Positions 1 to 8,283 of a stretch of DNA of 64,000 nt are shown one piece after another. The stretch lies in NCBI RefSeq assembly GCF_008086345.1, contig NZ_CP043006.1, forward strand, positions 2,850,032 through 2,914,031. The letters run 5' to 3'. Each line of letters begins with the position of its first letter. Positions within the stretch are counted from its first letter, which is position 1. The DNA is from Chitinophaga sp. XS-30 (lineage in GTDB: Bacteria; Bacteroidota; Bacteroidia; Chitinophagales; Chitinophagaceae). Both the position numbers and the translations under genes were made by a program. The notes under the pieces were generated by a model, which was given only the letters and a program-made list of their open reading frames with translations, was not told where the DNA came from and made no database searches.

Positions 1-1719
1 TACAACCCATTTTATTATAACGTGCTGCCCGGAGATTACAACAGGGCAGATAATACATACAAGCTCACCTGGCTGAATTCACTGCCGGGCGGTGTATTTC
101 AGGGCAGCCCCGGTTCCGGCAATAATGGAGCGGCCACGGAATACCTGGTGTATTCGCCCGGAAGAAAGGATGCCAATACCTTCCTGCAATTCCAGGCGCA
201 ACTGGAATATTCCAAACAGCTGAACGATCATAATATTTCCGGCTCGCTGATCACGATAAGGCAGCAAAGGCTGGTGGCCAACGGGGTTGATCCAAATACC
301 CGGCAGCCCAGCTTGCAGTATTCATTGCCTTACAGGAATATGAACCTTGCCGGAAGAGCCACCTATAATTATGCTTCCCGCTATTTCCTGGAATTCAACT
401 TCGGGTATAATGGCTCGGAACGTTTCTCTGAAAATAACCGGTATGGTTTCTTCCCCACCATCGGCGCCTCCTGGATCGTTTCACGGGAAAAGTTCTGGGG
501 CGAAGGCTTGACGGATATTGTGAGCTCTCTTAAACTAAGGGCGAGTTATGGCTTGAGTGGTAATGATGATATCGGCAGCCAGCGTTTCTTTTATTTGTCT
601 GATGTAAACCTTACCGCAGGCAACGGTTCCTCCTTTGGTTTAAATAACGGATATAACCGCAGTGGTGTAAGGATCAATAACTATGAGAACAGGAACGTGA
701 CCTGGGAAACGGCCAAAATATTCAACACCGGGATCGAAATGACGTTGCTCAGGAATTTCGATCTGATTGCGGAATATTGGACGCAGGACCGCAGCAACAT
801 CCTGATGAGCCGGAACATCCCGTCCAGTATGGGCCTGGAAGCAGGTATCCTTACCAATGTAGGTACGGTGGAAGTGCAGGGGCTGGACCTTACGGCGAAT
901 TACAACAAAGACTTTTCAAGGAATTTCAGGGTGCAGTTCATGTCCAACTTTACCTTTTCCAAAGGAAAGTATGGTGTATATGAAGAGCCGGAGTATGCAG
1001 AACCATGGCGGTATGTTTCAGGTACTATGCTGGGCCAGCAGTTCGGCTACATTGCGGAGCGCCTCTTTGTAGATGACAAGGAAGCTGCCGCTTCGCCCGT
1101 TCAGCAGTTTGGCGGCAATGCGGTGAGAGGAGGGGATATCAAGTACCGCGACCTGAACGGAGATGGTCGCATCACCGTAGCGGACCGTGCGCCGATTGGC
1201 TTGCCCACTACACCGCAGATCATGTATGGCTTCGGTTTTTCCGTGAATTATAAAGGCCTTGAAATAAATGCACGGTTCCAGGGGCAGTCGAATGTTTCTT
1301 TTTTTATAGATCCCCGCTCCGTGAGCCCTTTCATTATACCGCCTTCTCCCCAGATACAAAGCCAGAGCCAGGTGCTGCAGGCATTTGCGGACGATCACTG
1401 GTCTGAGGAAAATCAGAACCTCTATGCGCTCTATCCCAGGTTGGGCGTCAGTTCGCAGGCTATTGAGAATAACCTTCAACGGAGCACCTGGTGGATGCGC
1501 GACGGCAGCTTCCTGCGGTTGAAAACCGCTGAGATAGGATATGTGCTGCCTGTCAATTGGGTAAACCGGATAGGGTTGAAATATTGCCGTGTGTATGTAA
1601 ACGGCCTCAACCTTTTCAATATCACCAAATTTGATCTGTGGGACCCTGAATTGGGTGGCAACGGGTTCAACTACCCCATTCAGAAGGCTTATAATTTAGG
1701 TATCAACATCAACCTGTAA
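1..1719 (+). CDS. SusC/RagA-type TonB-linked outer membrane protein, C-terminal fragment
   Basis: The reading frame is open from base 1, so the start, signal peptide, carboxypeptidase-like domain and most of the plug lie outside the window. What remains (about 572 residues) is the C-terminal beta-barrel of a SusC-type receptor: alternating aromatic/polar strands, an NGDGRITVADR segment, a PTTPQIMYGFGFSVNYKG stretch near the end, and a final strand ending in NLGININL. SusC proteins form TonB-powered outer membrane pores that import oligosaccharides or peptides captured by a SusD lid. The SusD partner follows 11 bases downstream. The substrate cannot be told, because no glycoside hydrolase or peptidase of this operon is visible. 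The in-frame GTG at 22 is an internal codon and not the start. Confidence 0.95.
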   Translation, partial: YNPFYYNVLPGDYNRADNTYKLTWLNSLPGGVFQGSPGSGNNGAATEYLVYSPGRKDANTFLQFQAQLEYSKQLNDHNISGSLITIRQQRLVANGVDPNTRQPSLQYSLPYRNMNLAGRATYNYASRYFLEFNFGYNGSERFSENNRYGFFPTIGASWIVSREKFWGEGLTDIVSSLKLRASYGLSGNDDIGSQRFFYLSDVNLTAGNGSSFGLNNGYNRSGVRINNYENRNVTWETAKIFNTGIEMTLLRNFDLIAEYWTQDRSNILMSRNIPSSMGLEAGILTNVGTVEVQGLDLTANYNKDFSRNFRVQFMSNFTFSKGKYGVYEEPEYAEPWRYVSGTMLGQQFGYIAERLFVDDKEAAASPVQQFGGNAVRGGDIKYRDLNGDGRITVADRAPIGLPTTPQIMYGFGFSVNYKGLEINARFQGQSNVSFFIDPRSVSPFIIPPSPQIQSQSQVLQAFADDHWSEENQNLYALYPRLGVSSQAIENNLQRSTWWMRDGSFLRLKTAEIGYVLPVNWVNRIGLKYCRVYVNGLNLFNITKFDLWDPELGGNGFNYPIQKAYNLGININL

Positions 1720-1730
1720 ACAACGAGATT

Positions 1731-3668
1731 ATGAAGCACTATAATAAAAGATCAACGGCCACGGTGTTGTGCATGTTTGTATTGTGTGTGTCGGGTATCA
1801 CCGGTGAAGGCTGCAAAAAATACCTGGACGTTACGCCGGAGAACGTAGGAACGATCGACTATGCTTTCCGGAACAGGAACGAAGCGGAGAATTACCTGTT
1901 CACCTGCTATAATACATTGCAGAATATGAGCAATGTATTGACCGATCCGGGATTCACCACATCCGCAGAGATCGTTTATCCCAATGATCTGTCTGAAAGA
2001 CCTATTAATGACGAAGGCTTTCAGCTGATCCGGGGAACAGTGCAGAATATTTCCAGCCCGATCCTTAATTACTGGGATGGGGGAGGCCAGGTCTCCAGTA
2101 TTTTCCAGGCTATCCGCCGCTGCAATATCATGCTGGAGAATATAGACAAACCGATCGATCTCAGTGCGGAGGAAAAAGCAAGATGGATAGCGGAAACAAA
2201 ATTCCTGAAGGCTTATTACCATTTTTTCCTGGCCAGGCTGTATGGCCCCATTCCCATCTACAGGGAGAACCAGAGCATAACGGCGCCGATAGAAGAGATC
2301 AGGGTAAAAAGAGCGCCGGTGGATTCCGTGTTCAATTATGCCGTTCAACTGATAGACGAAGCATTGCCTGACCTGCCGGTGCAGATCGCAAACATTCAGC
2401 AGGAATTGGGAAGGATCACCAGGGTGATCGCATTATCCGTAAAAGCAGATATACTGGCTACACAGGCAAGCCCTTTATACAATGGTAATCCAGACTATGC
2501 CAGGTTCAGGAACAAGGACGGCGAGCAGCTTTTTTCCACCACAGCGGACCCTGCAAAATGGCAAAGGGCTGCTGCGGCCTGCAAAGCCGCCATTGATGAG
2601 GCAGAGAGCCTCAATATAAGGTTGTACACCTTCATTCAACCGGCCAACCTTCCCGTATTGACGGACTCGCTCCGTAAAGTGCTCACCATTCAGAATGCGG
2701 TAACTGAGAAGTGGGATTTCAATGCGGAAGTGATCTGGATGCTCAACGGGTTTTTCGGATACCAGAACTTCTGTATTCCACGCCTTACCGATAAAGCGGT
2801 GCAAAACTCCACTGCCGCTGCGGGTAGTTTCACCGTGCCCCTGGCAACAACCGACCTTTTCTACACGGATAACGGCGTGCCGATCAATGAGGATAAAACC
2901 TGGGACTATAGCCGCCGTTTTGAATTGCAGGCGGGAGACAATGCGAGCAGGTACTATATAAAGAGCGGTTATACCACCATCAAAAATAATTTTAACCGGG
3001 AAGTGCGGTACTACGCCAACATCGGGTTTGACGGAGGGGTATGGTTTGGCAACGGCGTAACAGATCAGAACAACCCCTTGTCTATCGAAGCAAAAGGTCC
3101 CGATTCAAAGGCCGGTCCAAAAGACCGCGTGCGGATCAATATGCTGGCCTTATGGCCCAAGAAACTGGTCAGTTATCTCACCGTTTTCAACGAAGGTGTG
3201 CAGCAAACCGGCTTCCGCCTGCCGCGTACCCGCCTGGCAGACCTCTACCTGTTGTATGCGGAATGCCTTAATGAAGCCAGCGGCCCTGATGCGGAAGTGT
3301 ATCGCTACATAGACCTCGTGCGCGAGCGGGCTGGTCTTGAAGGTGTGCTGGATTCCTGGGCACAGTACAGCTCGTTGCCGGCAAAACCTTCCACGAAAGA
3401 CGGGCTGCGGGAGATCATTCACCGGGAACGCCGTATAGAGTTATGCTTTGAAGGTAAAGCAGGATGGGACCTGAGGAGATGGAAGGAAATGCTCACTGTG
3501 CTGGCGCCGCCTATCCAGGGATGGAGCATCTTCCAGAAAACGAGCAGCAACTTCTACACCCTGCAAACGTTATTCATACCTGCCATGACCGTAAGGGATT
3601 ACTTCTGGCCATTGTCAGACGCTGCATTGTCCAATAATCCCAATCTGGTGCAAACACTGTATTGGTAA
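1731..3668 (+). CDS. SusD/RagB-family surface lipoprotein
   Basis: This 645-residue protein is the substrate-binding lid of the SusC receptor just upstream (11-base gap). A hydrophobic stretch (residues about 9-23) precedes Cys28 in GEGCKKYLDV, a weak lipobox followed by the K-x-L-D-V/x-P opening typical of SusD. The N-terminal part has the helical TPR-like region with RWIAETKFLKAYYHFFLARL, and the C-terminal part has the conserved RRIELCFEGKAGWDLRRWKE segment found near the end of RagB/SusD proteins. At 645 residues it is longer than the roughly 500-580 usual for the family. It lies on the outer leaflet of the outer membrane over the SusC barrel. The ligand is unknown. Confidence 0.94.
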   Translation: MKHYNKRSTATVLCMFVLCVSGITGEGCKKYLDVTPENVGTIDYAFRNRNEAENYLFTCYNTLQNMSNVLTDPGFTTSAEIVYPNDLSERPINDEGFQLIRGTVQNISSPILNYWDGGGQVSSIFQAIRRCNIMLENIDKPIDLSAEEKARWIAETKFLKAYYHFFLARLYGPIPIYRENQSITAPIEEIRVKRAPVDSVFNYAVQLIDEALPDLPVQIANIQQELGRITRVIALSVKADILATQASPLYNGNPDYARFRNKDGEQLFSTTADPAKWQRAAAACKAAIDEAESLNIRLYTFIQPANLPVLTDSLRKVLTIQNAVTEKWDFNAEVIWMLNGFFGYQNFCIPRLTDKAVQNSTAAAGSFTVPLATTDLFYTDNGVPINEDKTWDYSRRFELQAGDNASRYYIKSGYTTIKNNFNREVRYYANIGFDGGVWFGNGVTDQNNPLSIEAKGPDSKAGPKDRVRINMLALWPKKLVSYLTVFNEGVQQTGFRLPRTRLADLYLLYAECLNEASGPDAEVYRYIDLVRERAGLEGVLDSWAQYSSLPAKPSTKDGLREIIHRERRIELCFEGKAGWDLRRWKEMLTVLAPPIQGWSIFQKTSSNFYTLQTLFIPAMTVRDYFWPLSDAALSNNPNLVQTLYW

Positions 3669-3695
3669 TCGTTTAACCGTATCAAAATGATTGTT

Positions 3696-4913
3696 ATGAA
3701 TAGTAAATATATCATGCTGCCATTAACACTGCTGATGATGGCAATGGCCTGTACCAAAGTAAAGGATTACAATGAACCGGTTTCCGATGATCCAACAAAA
3801 CCCGGCGTTATCACCAATATCAAAGTGGCCAATTTCAACGGAGGCTCGTACATCACCTACAGCCTGCCCGCATCCGGAAATATCCTGTATGTGAAAGCCG
3901 AATATGTGATAGATGAAAAAACAGGCAGGAAGCGGCAGACCAAATCCAGCTATTACAGCGATAGCATCACGGTGCAGGGTTTTGCGGAAAACAAAGAGTA
4001 TGCGGTAACGCTTACCACCGTCACCCGTTCCAATGTGGAGTCGGATGCTGTTACGGTGAATGTTTTTCCTGATACGCCGGTGTACCGGCAGGTAGCTAAA
4101 ACTATCCGGATGCAGCCTGATTTTGGCGGTCTGAATGTACAGATCACCAATGTTGATAAAAAACCGGTGGGCGTGATCGTATTGTATAAACCTGAGGGGG
4201 CGGATAATTACGCCATCTATGAGCAGAAGTTCAGCGATTTTGCGGAAGTAGGTTTCTCTTCGAGAGGATTTGATACACTGCCCAAACAGTTTGCGGTGTA
4301 CATCACGGACCAGTGGGGCAATAATTCAGATACGGTTTTCCAGACCATCAGCCCTTTGTATGAAGAGCAGCTGGATAAAAGCAAGTTCTTCGGGAATGCA
4401 CTGCCAAGTGATGGGGTAATCGGTTTCAGCTGGCAGTTGGCCAATCTGTGGAACGGCAATAACGGCGGCACCGGCTGGCATACGGTACAGGAGAATAAGC
4501 CGATGCCGATTGTAGCCACATTCGGATTAGGCGTATCGGCGAAGATAAGCCGGTTTGTACTTCATGGACGCTCCGGTTACGAATATGCTCACGGCAATCC
4601 AAAGGTTTTCTCGATATGGGGCTCGGATAAACCGGCACCGGCAGACCAGGTATTGCCGGTATTTGCAGAAGAAGGCACCGTGCTGGGCGACTGGGTGAAT
4701 ATGGGCAATTATGAATGGCCCGGCCCACCTTCCGGAGCGCCGCCCACCGCACCAACGGCAACGGACCGATCTGTCTTTAACCGGGGGATGGAATTCAATG
4801 TTCCCTTCACCGCGCCTAAAACAAGGTTTATCCGGTTAGCCGTTAGTGAATCATGGTCCGGCGCCACCTTTGCACATGCCATGGAAATAACCCTGTTTGG
4901 AAACACGAATTAA
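3696..4913 (+). CDS. Surface lipoprotein with DUF4959/DUF5126/DUF5000-like domains
   Basis: This 405-residue lipoprotein is the third gene of the SusCD operon. I chose the ATG at 3696, which gives a clean signal ending MMAMAC (Cys19); an ATG three codons upstream at 3687 is possible. After the lipobox comes a fibronectin-like region (PGVITNIKVANFNGGSYITY, typical of DUF4959), a middle domain, and a C-terminal discoidin-like DUF5000 region containing FVLHGRSGYEYAHGNPKVF and ending RLAVSESWSGATFAHAMEI. Proteins of this architecture regularly follow SusD genes and are thought to be surface glycan-binding proteins. That role is inferred from family and position. No catalytic motif was seen. Confidence 0.85.
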   Translation: MNSKYIMLPLTLLMMAMACTKVKDYNEPVSDDPTKPGVITNIKVANFNGGSYITYSLPASGNILYVKAEYVIDEKTGRKRQTKSSYYSDSITVQGFAENKEYAVTLTTVTRSNVESDAVTVNVFPDTPVYRQVAKTIRMQPDFGGLNVQITNVDKKPVGVIVLYKPEGADNYAIYEQKFSDFAEVGFSSRGFDTLPKQFAVYITDQWGNNSDTVFQTISPLYEEQLDKSKFFGNALPSDGVIGFSWQLANLWNGNNGGTGWHTVQENKPMPIVATFGLGVSAKISRFVLHGRSGYEYAHGNPKVFSIWGSDKPAPADQVLPVFAEEGTVLGDWVNMGNYEWPGPPSGAPPTAPTATDRSVFNRGMEFNVPFTAPKTRFIRLAVSESWSGATFAHAMEITLFGNTN

Positions 4914-4925
4914 AAAACTGACTGT

Positions 4926-5621
4926 ATGAAAAGAAGTATCATTCTGCTGCTTTTTATCTCCTGTATATATATCGGCTGCAATAAAGGCGATACGGATTAC
5001 AGGGAGCTGCTAAATAAAGAGGAAGTAGTGTACCCCGGCCTCACCGGTAATTTTAAAGCCTACCAGGGGAACCTGCGTGTGCAATTGGAATGGAATCCCA
5101 GTCCTGATCCCAGCATCACAAAGTACCTGATCTACTGGAATAACGGCGAAGATTCCCTGGCGCTAAATGCTTCCAGCAGCAATCCGCAGGATACGCTGCG
5201 CACGATGATATCCGGCCTTAACGAGTATGTGCAGAATTTTGTGCTGTACACCTTTGATGCGCGGGGGAACAGGTCCATAGGCCAGTCGCTTTCCGGTGTC
5301 AGGATCTATGGCCCGCTGTATGTGTCCTCGCTCGTGAACCGCCAGGTGGATGCGAGCCAGCCGCCTGTGGCCGTGAATGATTATACTTACAAAGTATTCT
5401 TTTCCAGGGCGGATACGATACTGAACACGGGTACTGCCATTTCCTATCTGGACAGCCTGCAGAACCCTGTTACGATCAACCTGGATGCAAAAACAGATAC
5501 GGTGGTGCTGAACCTGGCGAAGGCGGGCACCAAAGTGGCCATACGGTCTTCATATGTACCGGTGTTTAAAGCGGTGGATACATTCCGTGTTGCATACAGC
5601 GATACGTTGCTGCTTGAATGA
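4926..5621 (+). CDS. DUF4998-domain lipoprotein
   Basis: A 231-residue lipoprotein, last gene of the SusCD operon, starting 12 bases after the DUF5000 gene. The signal sequence ends at Cys18 (ISCIYIGC). The DUF4998 signature follows: YPGLTGNFKAYQGNLRVQLE, then KYLIYWNNGEDSL, a fibronectin type III-like fold. Such proteins accompany DUF4959/DUF5000 lipoproteins in SusCD loci and are probably surface accessory binding proteins; no enzyme motif is visible. It is followed by a long structured RNA element with a U-tract, described separately. Confidence 0.82.
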   Translation: MKRSIILLLFISCIYIGCNKGDTDYRELLNKEEVVYPGLTGNFKAYQGNLRVQLEWNPSPDPSITKYLIYWNNGEDSLALNASSSNPQDTLRTMISGLNEYVQNFVLYTFDARGNRSIGQSLSGVRIYGPLYVSSLVNRQVDASQPPVAVNDYTYKVFFSRADTILNTGTAISYLDSLQNPVTINLDAKTDTVVLNLAKAGTKVAIRSSYVPVFKAVDTFRVAYSDTLLLE

Positions 5622-5632
5622 GGCTAAGGGAA

Positions 5633-5739
5633 GGGGCTCGAAAGTAATTTGATAAGCTTGGGAATCGTGTAAACGAAAATGCTCTCCACAAAGTACCCGA
5701 ATCAAAATCGGGTAAAATTACTTTTGAGTCCCTTTTTTC
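5633..5739 (+). terminator. Branched RNA hairpin with U-tract closing the SusCD operon
   Basis: Bases 5633-5650 pair with 5715-5732 over 18 base pairs (two of them G-U). They enclose a second perfect 7-bp hairpin (TACCCGA 5694-5700, TCGGGTA 5708-5714), with about 43 unpaired bases before it. A T-run at 5733-5738 follows at once. It is therefore an intrinsic terminator, but far larger than usual, with a branched upper part. It begins 11 bases after the DUF4998 stop codon. Confidence 0.7.
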
Positions 5740-5752
5740 TTGAATTCAGCTA

Positions 5753-5781
5753 TAAAAAACTCCGGCCCAAAAGGACCGGAG
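5753..5781 (-). terminator. Intrinsic terminator of the DUF4142 gene
   Basis: On the minus strand, CTCCGGTCC-TTTT-GGGCCGGAG (5760-5781, one wobble) is followed by a T-run (5753-5759). It lies 36 bases beyond the stop codon of the DUF4142 gene. Confidence 0.75.
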
Positions 5782-5801
5782 CAACCTGATTGAAACTTAT
5801 G

Positions 5802-5831
5802 CTATTTCAATTTACCCTATTTCAATTTCTC
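5802..5831 (-). repeat. In-frame tandem copy of the last codons of the DUF4142 gene
   Basis: On the minus strand the final 12 bases of the gene, AAATTGAAATAG (Lys-Leu-Lys-stop), are repeated exactly after GGT. The duplication unit is therefore 15 bases and stays in frame. The second copy lies just outside the open reading frame. Confidence 0.7.
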
Positions 5832-6410
5832 TTTTTCCGCCTTCGCCATTTCAAGATGGCTCCTCAACTCCGGTAAAGTCTTGCTGAACCAGTCCCTCAC
5901 CTCGGGGTCCTGCGCATGCTCCGCCGTTTTCTCAAACAGATCAATGGCCTTTTCATGTTTGTCTACCAGCTCATCCACAAAGGCTTTATCAAAATCATTC
6001 CCCGTTTTCTCCATGATATTCGCTATATCCCTTTCCTTCGATTCATTCAGCGCCGTCGGAATGGTCACATTTTTCTTCGTGGCCAGCTCCGCCAGTTGCT
6101 GATTCAGCTTTTCGTGAGACTTCTGCATATGCTCCGCCAGTTTTTTGACGCCTGCACTGGTGGCTTTGGTTTTACCGGAAGAAGTGATCTTTACTTCATA
6201 AAGCCCGTCTTCAGCCGCTTTTGTTATATTCTTCGCATCGTCTTTTAAATCGTTAGAAAGTGCATCCCGGTTGATATCCTGCGCATCGCTGCGAGTCATA
6301 CCGGTATCGCCGGCGGGAATGGAATCCTGGTTATTGTTGCCCGCATTGTTGTTGCAGGCGGCCATCATACCCGCAATGGCAAATGACAGTAAGATTGCTG
6401 ATGTTTTCAT
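5817..6410 (-). CDS. DUF4142-domain lipoprotein
   Basis: A 197-residue protein with a lipoprotein signal (AIAGMMAAC, Cys19), then an Asn/Asp-rich linker and the helical DUF4142 domain (residues about 55-195). That domain contains repeated His/Glu helices such as KLAEHMQKSHEKLNQQLAEL and VDKHEKAIDLFEKTAEH. DUF4142 is a ferritin-like four-helix fold of unknown function, common in envelope proteins of Bacteroidota and Proteobacteria and often linked with stress. It is a single gene, convergent with the SusCD operon, with its own terminator. The last four codons, including the stop, are duplicated directly downstream. Confidence 0.9.
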   Translation of the reverse strand: MKTSAILLSFAIAGMMAACNNNAGNNNQDSIPAGDTGMTRSDAQDINRDALSNDLKDDAKNITKAAEDGLYEVKITSSGKTKATSAGVKKLAEHMQKSHEKLNQQLAELATKKNVTIPTALNESKERDIANIMEKTGNDFDKAFVDELVDKHEKAIDLFEKTAEHAQDPEVRDWFSKTLPELRSHLEMAKAEKEKLK

Positions 6411-6574
6411 ATTCGTCCGTTTTAGTGTTCAGCATTGTATAGTGAAAAGATTATGCCAGCGCGTGATCAACTGTTTTACAGCTACTTCTGTGGAAATGCA
6501 TGCCCGTTTTGGCGGAGGTTGTTCCACGAATAGGAGAAAAATTATATATTTATGCAGCATTAAGACCCGTATCT

Positions 6575-7378
6575 ATGAAAACCAGGTTACTGTTGTTTGC
6601 ATTGCTGCTGACCCAGCTGGCATGGGCGCAGCCGAAAAACCGCCAGCGCTTCAATCACCAGGCCTTTGCGGAAAAACTGTCCATCGCGGAATGGATGTCG
6701 GAATACGACAGCATCGCCTGGCGCATGTCTGACCTTGTGACCATGGCTACCTATGAGCAGCTGGAGCGGATGGACCGGCGGGAATGGTTCTGCTTCAGGG
6801 GGACAGACAGCCTCTGGAATGCGGTGTACGGGAAGTTCAACGACACCGCGTATGATCTCGTATTGCATTACAAGCTGTTTGAGAATGATACGATCGATGT
6901 GGTATGCGATGCCCCGGATACGGCCATGCTGCACAGTGTCTGCAGGGCCGTAAGGACAGCTTACCGGGAGGCGGGGCTGATCCTGGGAAAATCCTCTACC
7001 CGTTTTAACAAATTCGTGCGCTATCATGCGGATAAAACAGTCTCCATCTGGCTGCTGCCCGCCCTGCAATCCCTCGGTATTGCCGTGTACGGGGGCGAGT
7101 TTTATTATCATTTCGATGCTTCGGGAACGGTGGTGCTGGACAAAGAGGAATACTACCAGGGCAGCATTAAAGGCTTTAAAACGGGTAAGCCAAGGGAGGT
7201 GTGGCTGAGTTATGAGGATGCCGCCGCTCCCACCCAGGGCGCCGTTTATTTTGCCGTGCAATACCGGAAATATTTTACCGATATCCATATTGATACAAGA
7301 GAAAGCACCAGCGTACAGTCTTTCAGCCCCGGAAAGGGTTACTACTGGCTGCATGCGGATAAATTGAGGATGAATTAG
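6575..7378 (+). CDS. Exported protein of unknown function
   Basis: I do not recognise the family. The frame is open from 6500, but the ATG at 6575 starts a clear signal peptide (MKTRLLLFALLLTQLAWAQ, cleavage after A-W-A), giving a 267-residue exported protein. The mature part is mixed alpha/beta and rich in Tyr/Trp/Asp, with a WFCFRGTDSLWNAVYGKF segment and a central FNKFVRYHADKTVSIWLLPA. No cysteine pair, catalytic triad or repeat was seen. It is followed after 36 bases by an exported esterase, so the two may form an operon. A perfect 8-bp inverted repeat (7379-7386 and 7400-7407) lies in that gap. Confidence 0.72.
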   Translation: MKTRLLLFALLLTQLAWAQPKNRQRFNHQAFAEKLSIAEWMSEYDSIAWRMSDLVTMATYEQLERMDRREWFCFRGTDSLWNAVYGKFNDTAYDLVLHYKLFENDTIDVVCDAPDTAMLHSVCRAVRTAYREAGLILGKSSTRFNKFVRYHADKTVSIWLLPALQSLGIAVYGGEFYYHFDASGTVVLDKEEYYQGSIKGFKTGKPREVWLSYEDAAAPTQGAVYFAVQYRKYFTDIHIDTRESTSVQSFSPGKGYYWLHADKLRMN

Positions 7379-7414
7379 TAAATTACCTGTTCATCACCTG
7401 TAATTTATATTCCC

Positions 7415-8191
7415 ATGAGACAGTTATTCCTCCTTTTGTTGTTGGCCGCTCCCGTCCTGGCTTCTGCACAGCAGGGCTTTGAGGCCCGCTGGTTCAACCG
7501 TAACGGCGATACCCTACCCTACCGCATCCTGCTGCCGAAGGATTATGATGCCGCAAAAAAATATCCCCTCGTGCTGGTGCTGCATGGTGCAGGTGAAAGG
7601 GGGAATGACAACGAATCGCAATTAAAGCATGGCAGCCGGCTGTTCCTGAACGACACGGTCCGCCGGGAATTTCCCGCCATTGTGGTTTTCCCCCAATGTG
7701 CGCGGAATGGTTTCTGGGCGCCGATCCGGCCGAAACGGGACAGTACGGGCAAATTCACGGGCATGGAGTTCCCGGCCGATGTGCCGCCCACAACACCCGC
7801 CGCTCTTGTTCACCAGCTGATGGACAGTCTGCTGGCTTCCGGAACGGTGGATGCCAAACGGGTGTACATCGGCGGATTGTCAATGGGAGGGATGGGCGCT
7901 TTCGATATGCTGGCCCGTTTCCCGGAACGCTTTGCCGCGGCCTTCCCCATCTGCGGCGCCGGCAATGAGACCCTGAGCAGCCGCTATGCAAAGCATACGG
8001 CCTTATGGATATTCCACGGGGAGGACGATAATGTGGTGCCGCCCACTTTATCCCGGATAATGCATACCTCCCTGCAGGAGGCCGGAGCGGACGTGAAATA
8101 CACCGAATACCCGGGCGTTGGCCACAACAGCTGGGACAATGCCTTCGCGGAGCCGCAATTATTACCATGGCTCTTTTCGCATCATCTGTAA
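7415..8191 (+). CDS. Exported alpha/beta hydrolase (esterase/phospholipase-like)
   Basis: A 258-residue protein with a signal peptide (cleavage near ASAQ-Q). The fold is a PHB-depolymerase or phospholipase/carboxylesterase type hydrolase: oxyanion segment LVLVLHGAGERG, nucleophile elbow GLSMGG (Ser156), acid in HGEDDNVVP (Asp205) and base in VGHNSW (His237), all in order with the usual spacing. The substrate is probably a carboxylic or feruloyl-type ester in the periplasm or outside the cell, inferred from family only. A terminator (8219-8242) follows. Confidence 0.9.
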   Translation: MRQLFLLLLLAAPVLASAQQGFEARWFNRNGDTLPYRILLPKDYDAAKKYPLVLVLHGAGERGNDNESQLKHGSRLFLNDTVRREFPAIVVFPQCARNGFWAPIRPKRDSTGKFTGMEFPADVPPTTPAALVHQLMDSLLASGTVDAKRVYIGGLSMGGMGAFDMLARFPERFAAAFPICGAGNETLSSRYAKHTALWIFHGEDDNVVPPTLSRIMHTSLQEAGADVKYTEYPGVGHNSWDNAFAEPQLLPWLFSHHL

Positions 8192-8218
8192 CAGTAGATC
8201 AGCCATTCATCACATTTG

Positions 8219-8242
8219 AGGGGAACAGCTGTTCCCCTTTTC
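8219..8242 (+). terminator. Intrinsic terminator after the esterase gene
   Basis: A perfect palindrome, AGGGGAACAGCTGTTCCCCT (8219-8238), is followed by TTTT and then more T-rich sequence, 27 bases past the esterase stop codon. Confidence 0.75.
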
Positions 8243-8283
8243 GCTATTTTTAACCCATTACAACAATCATCTAAATCAACCGC

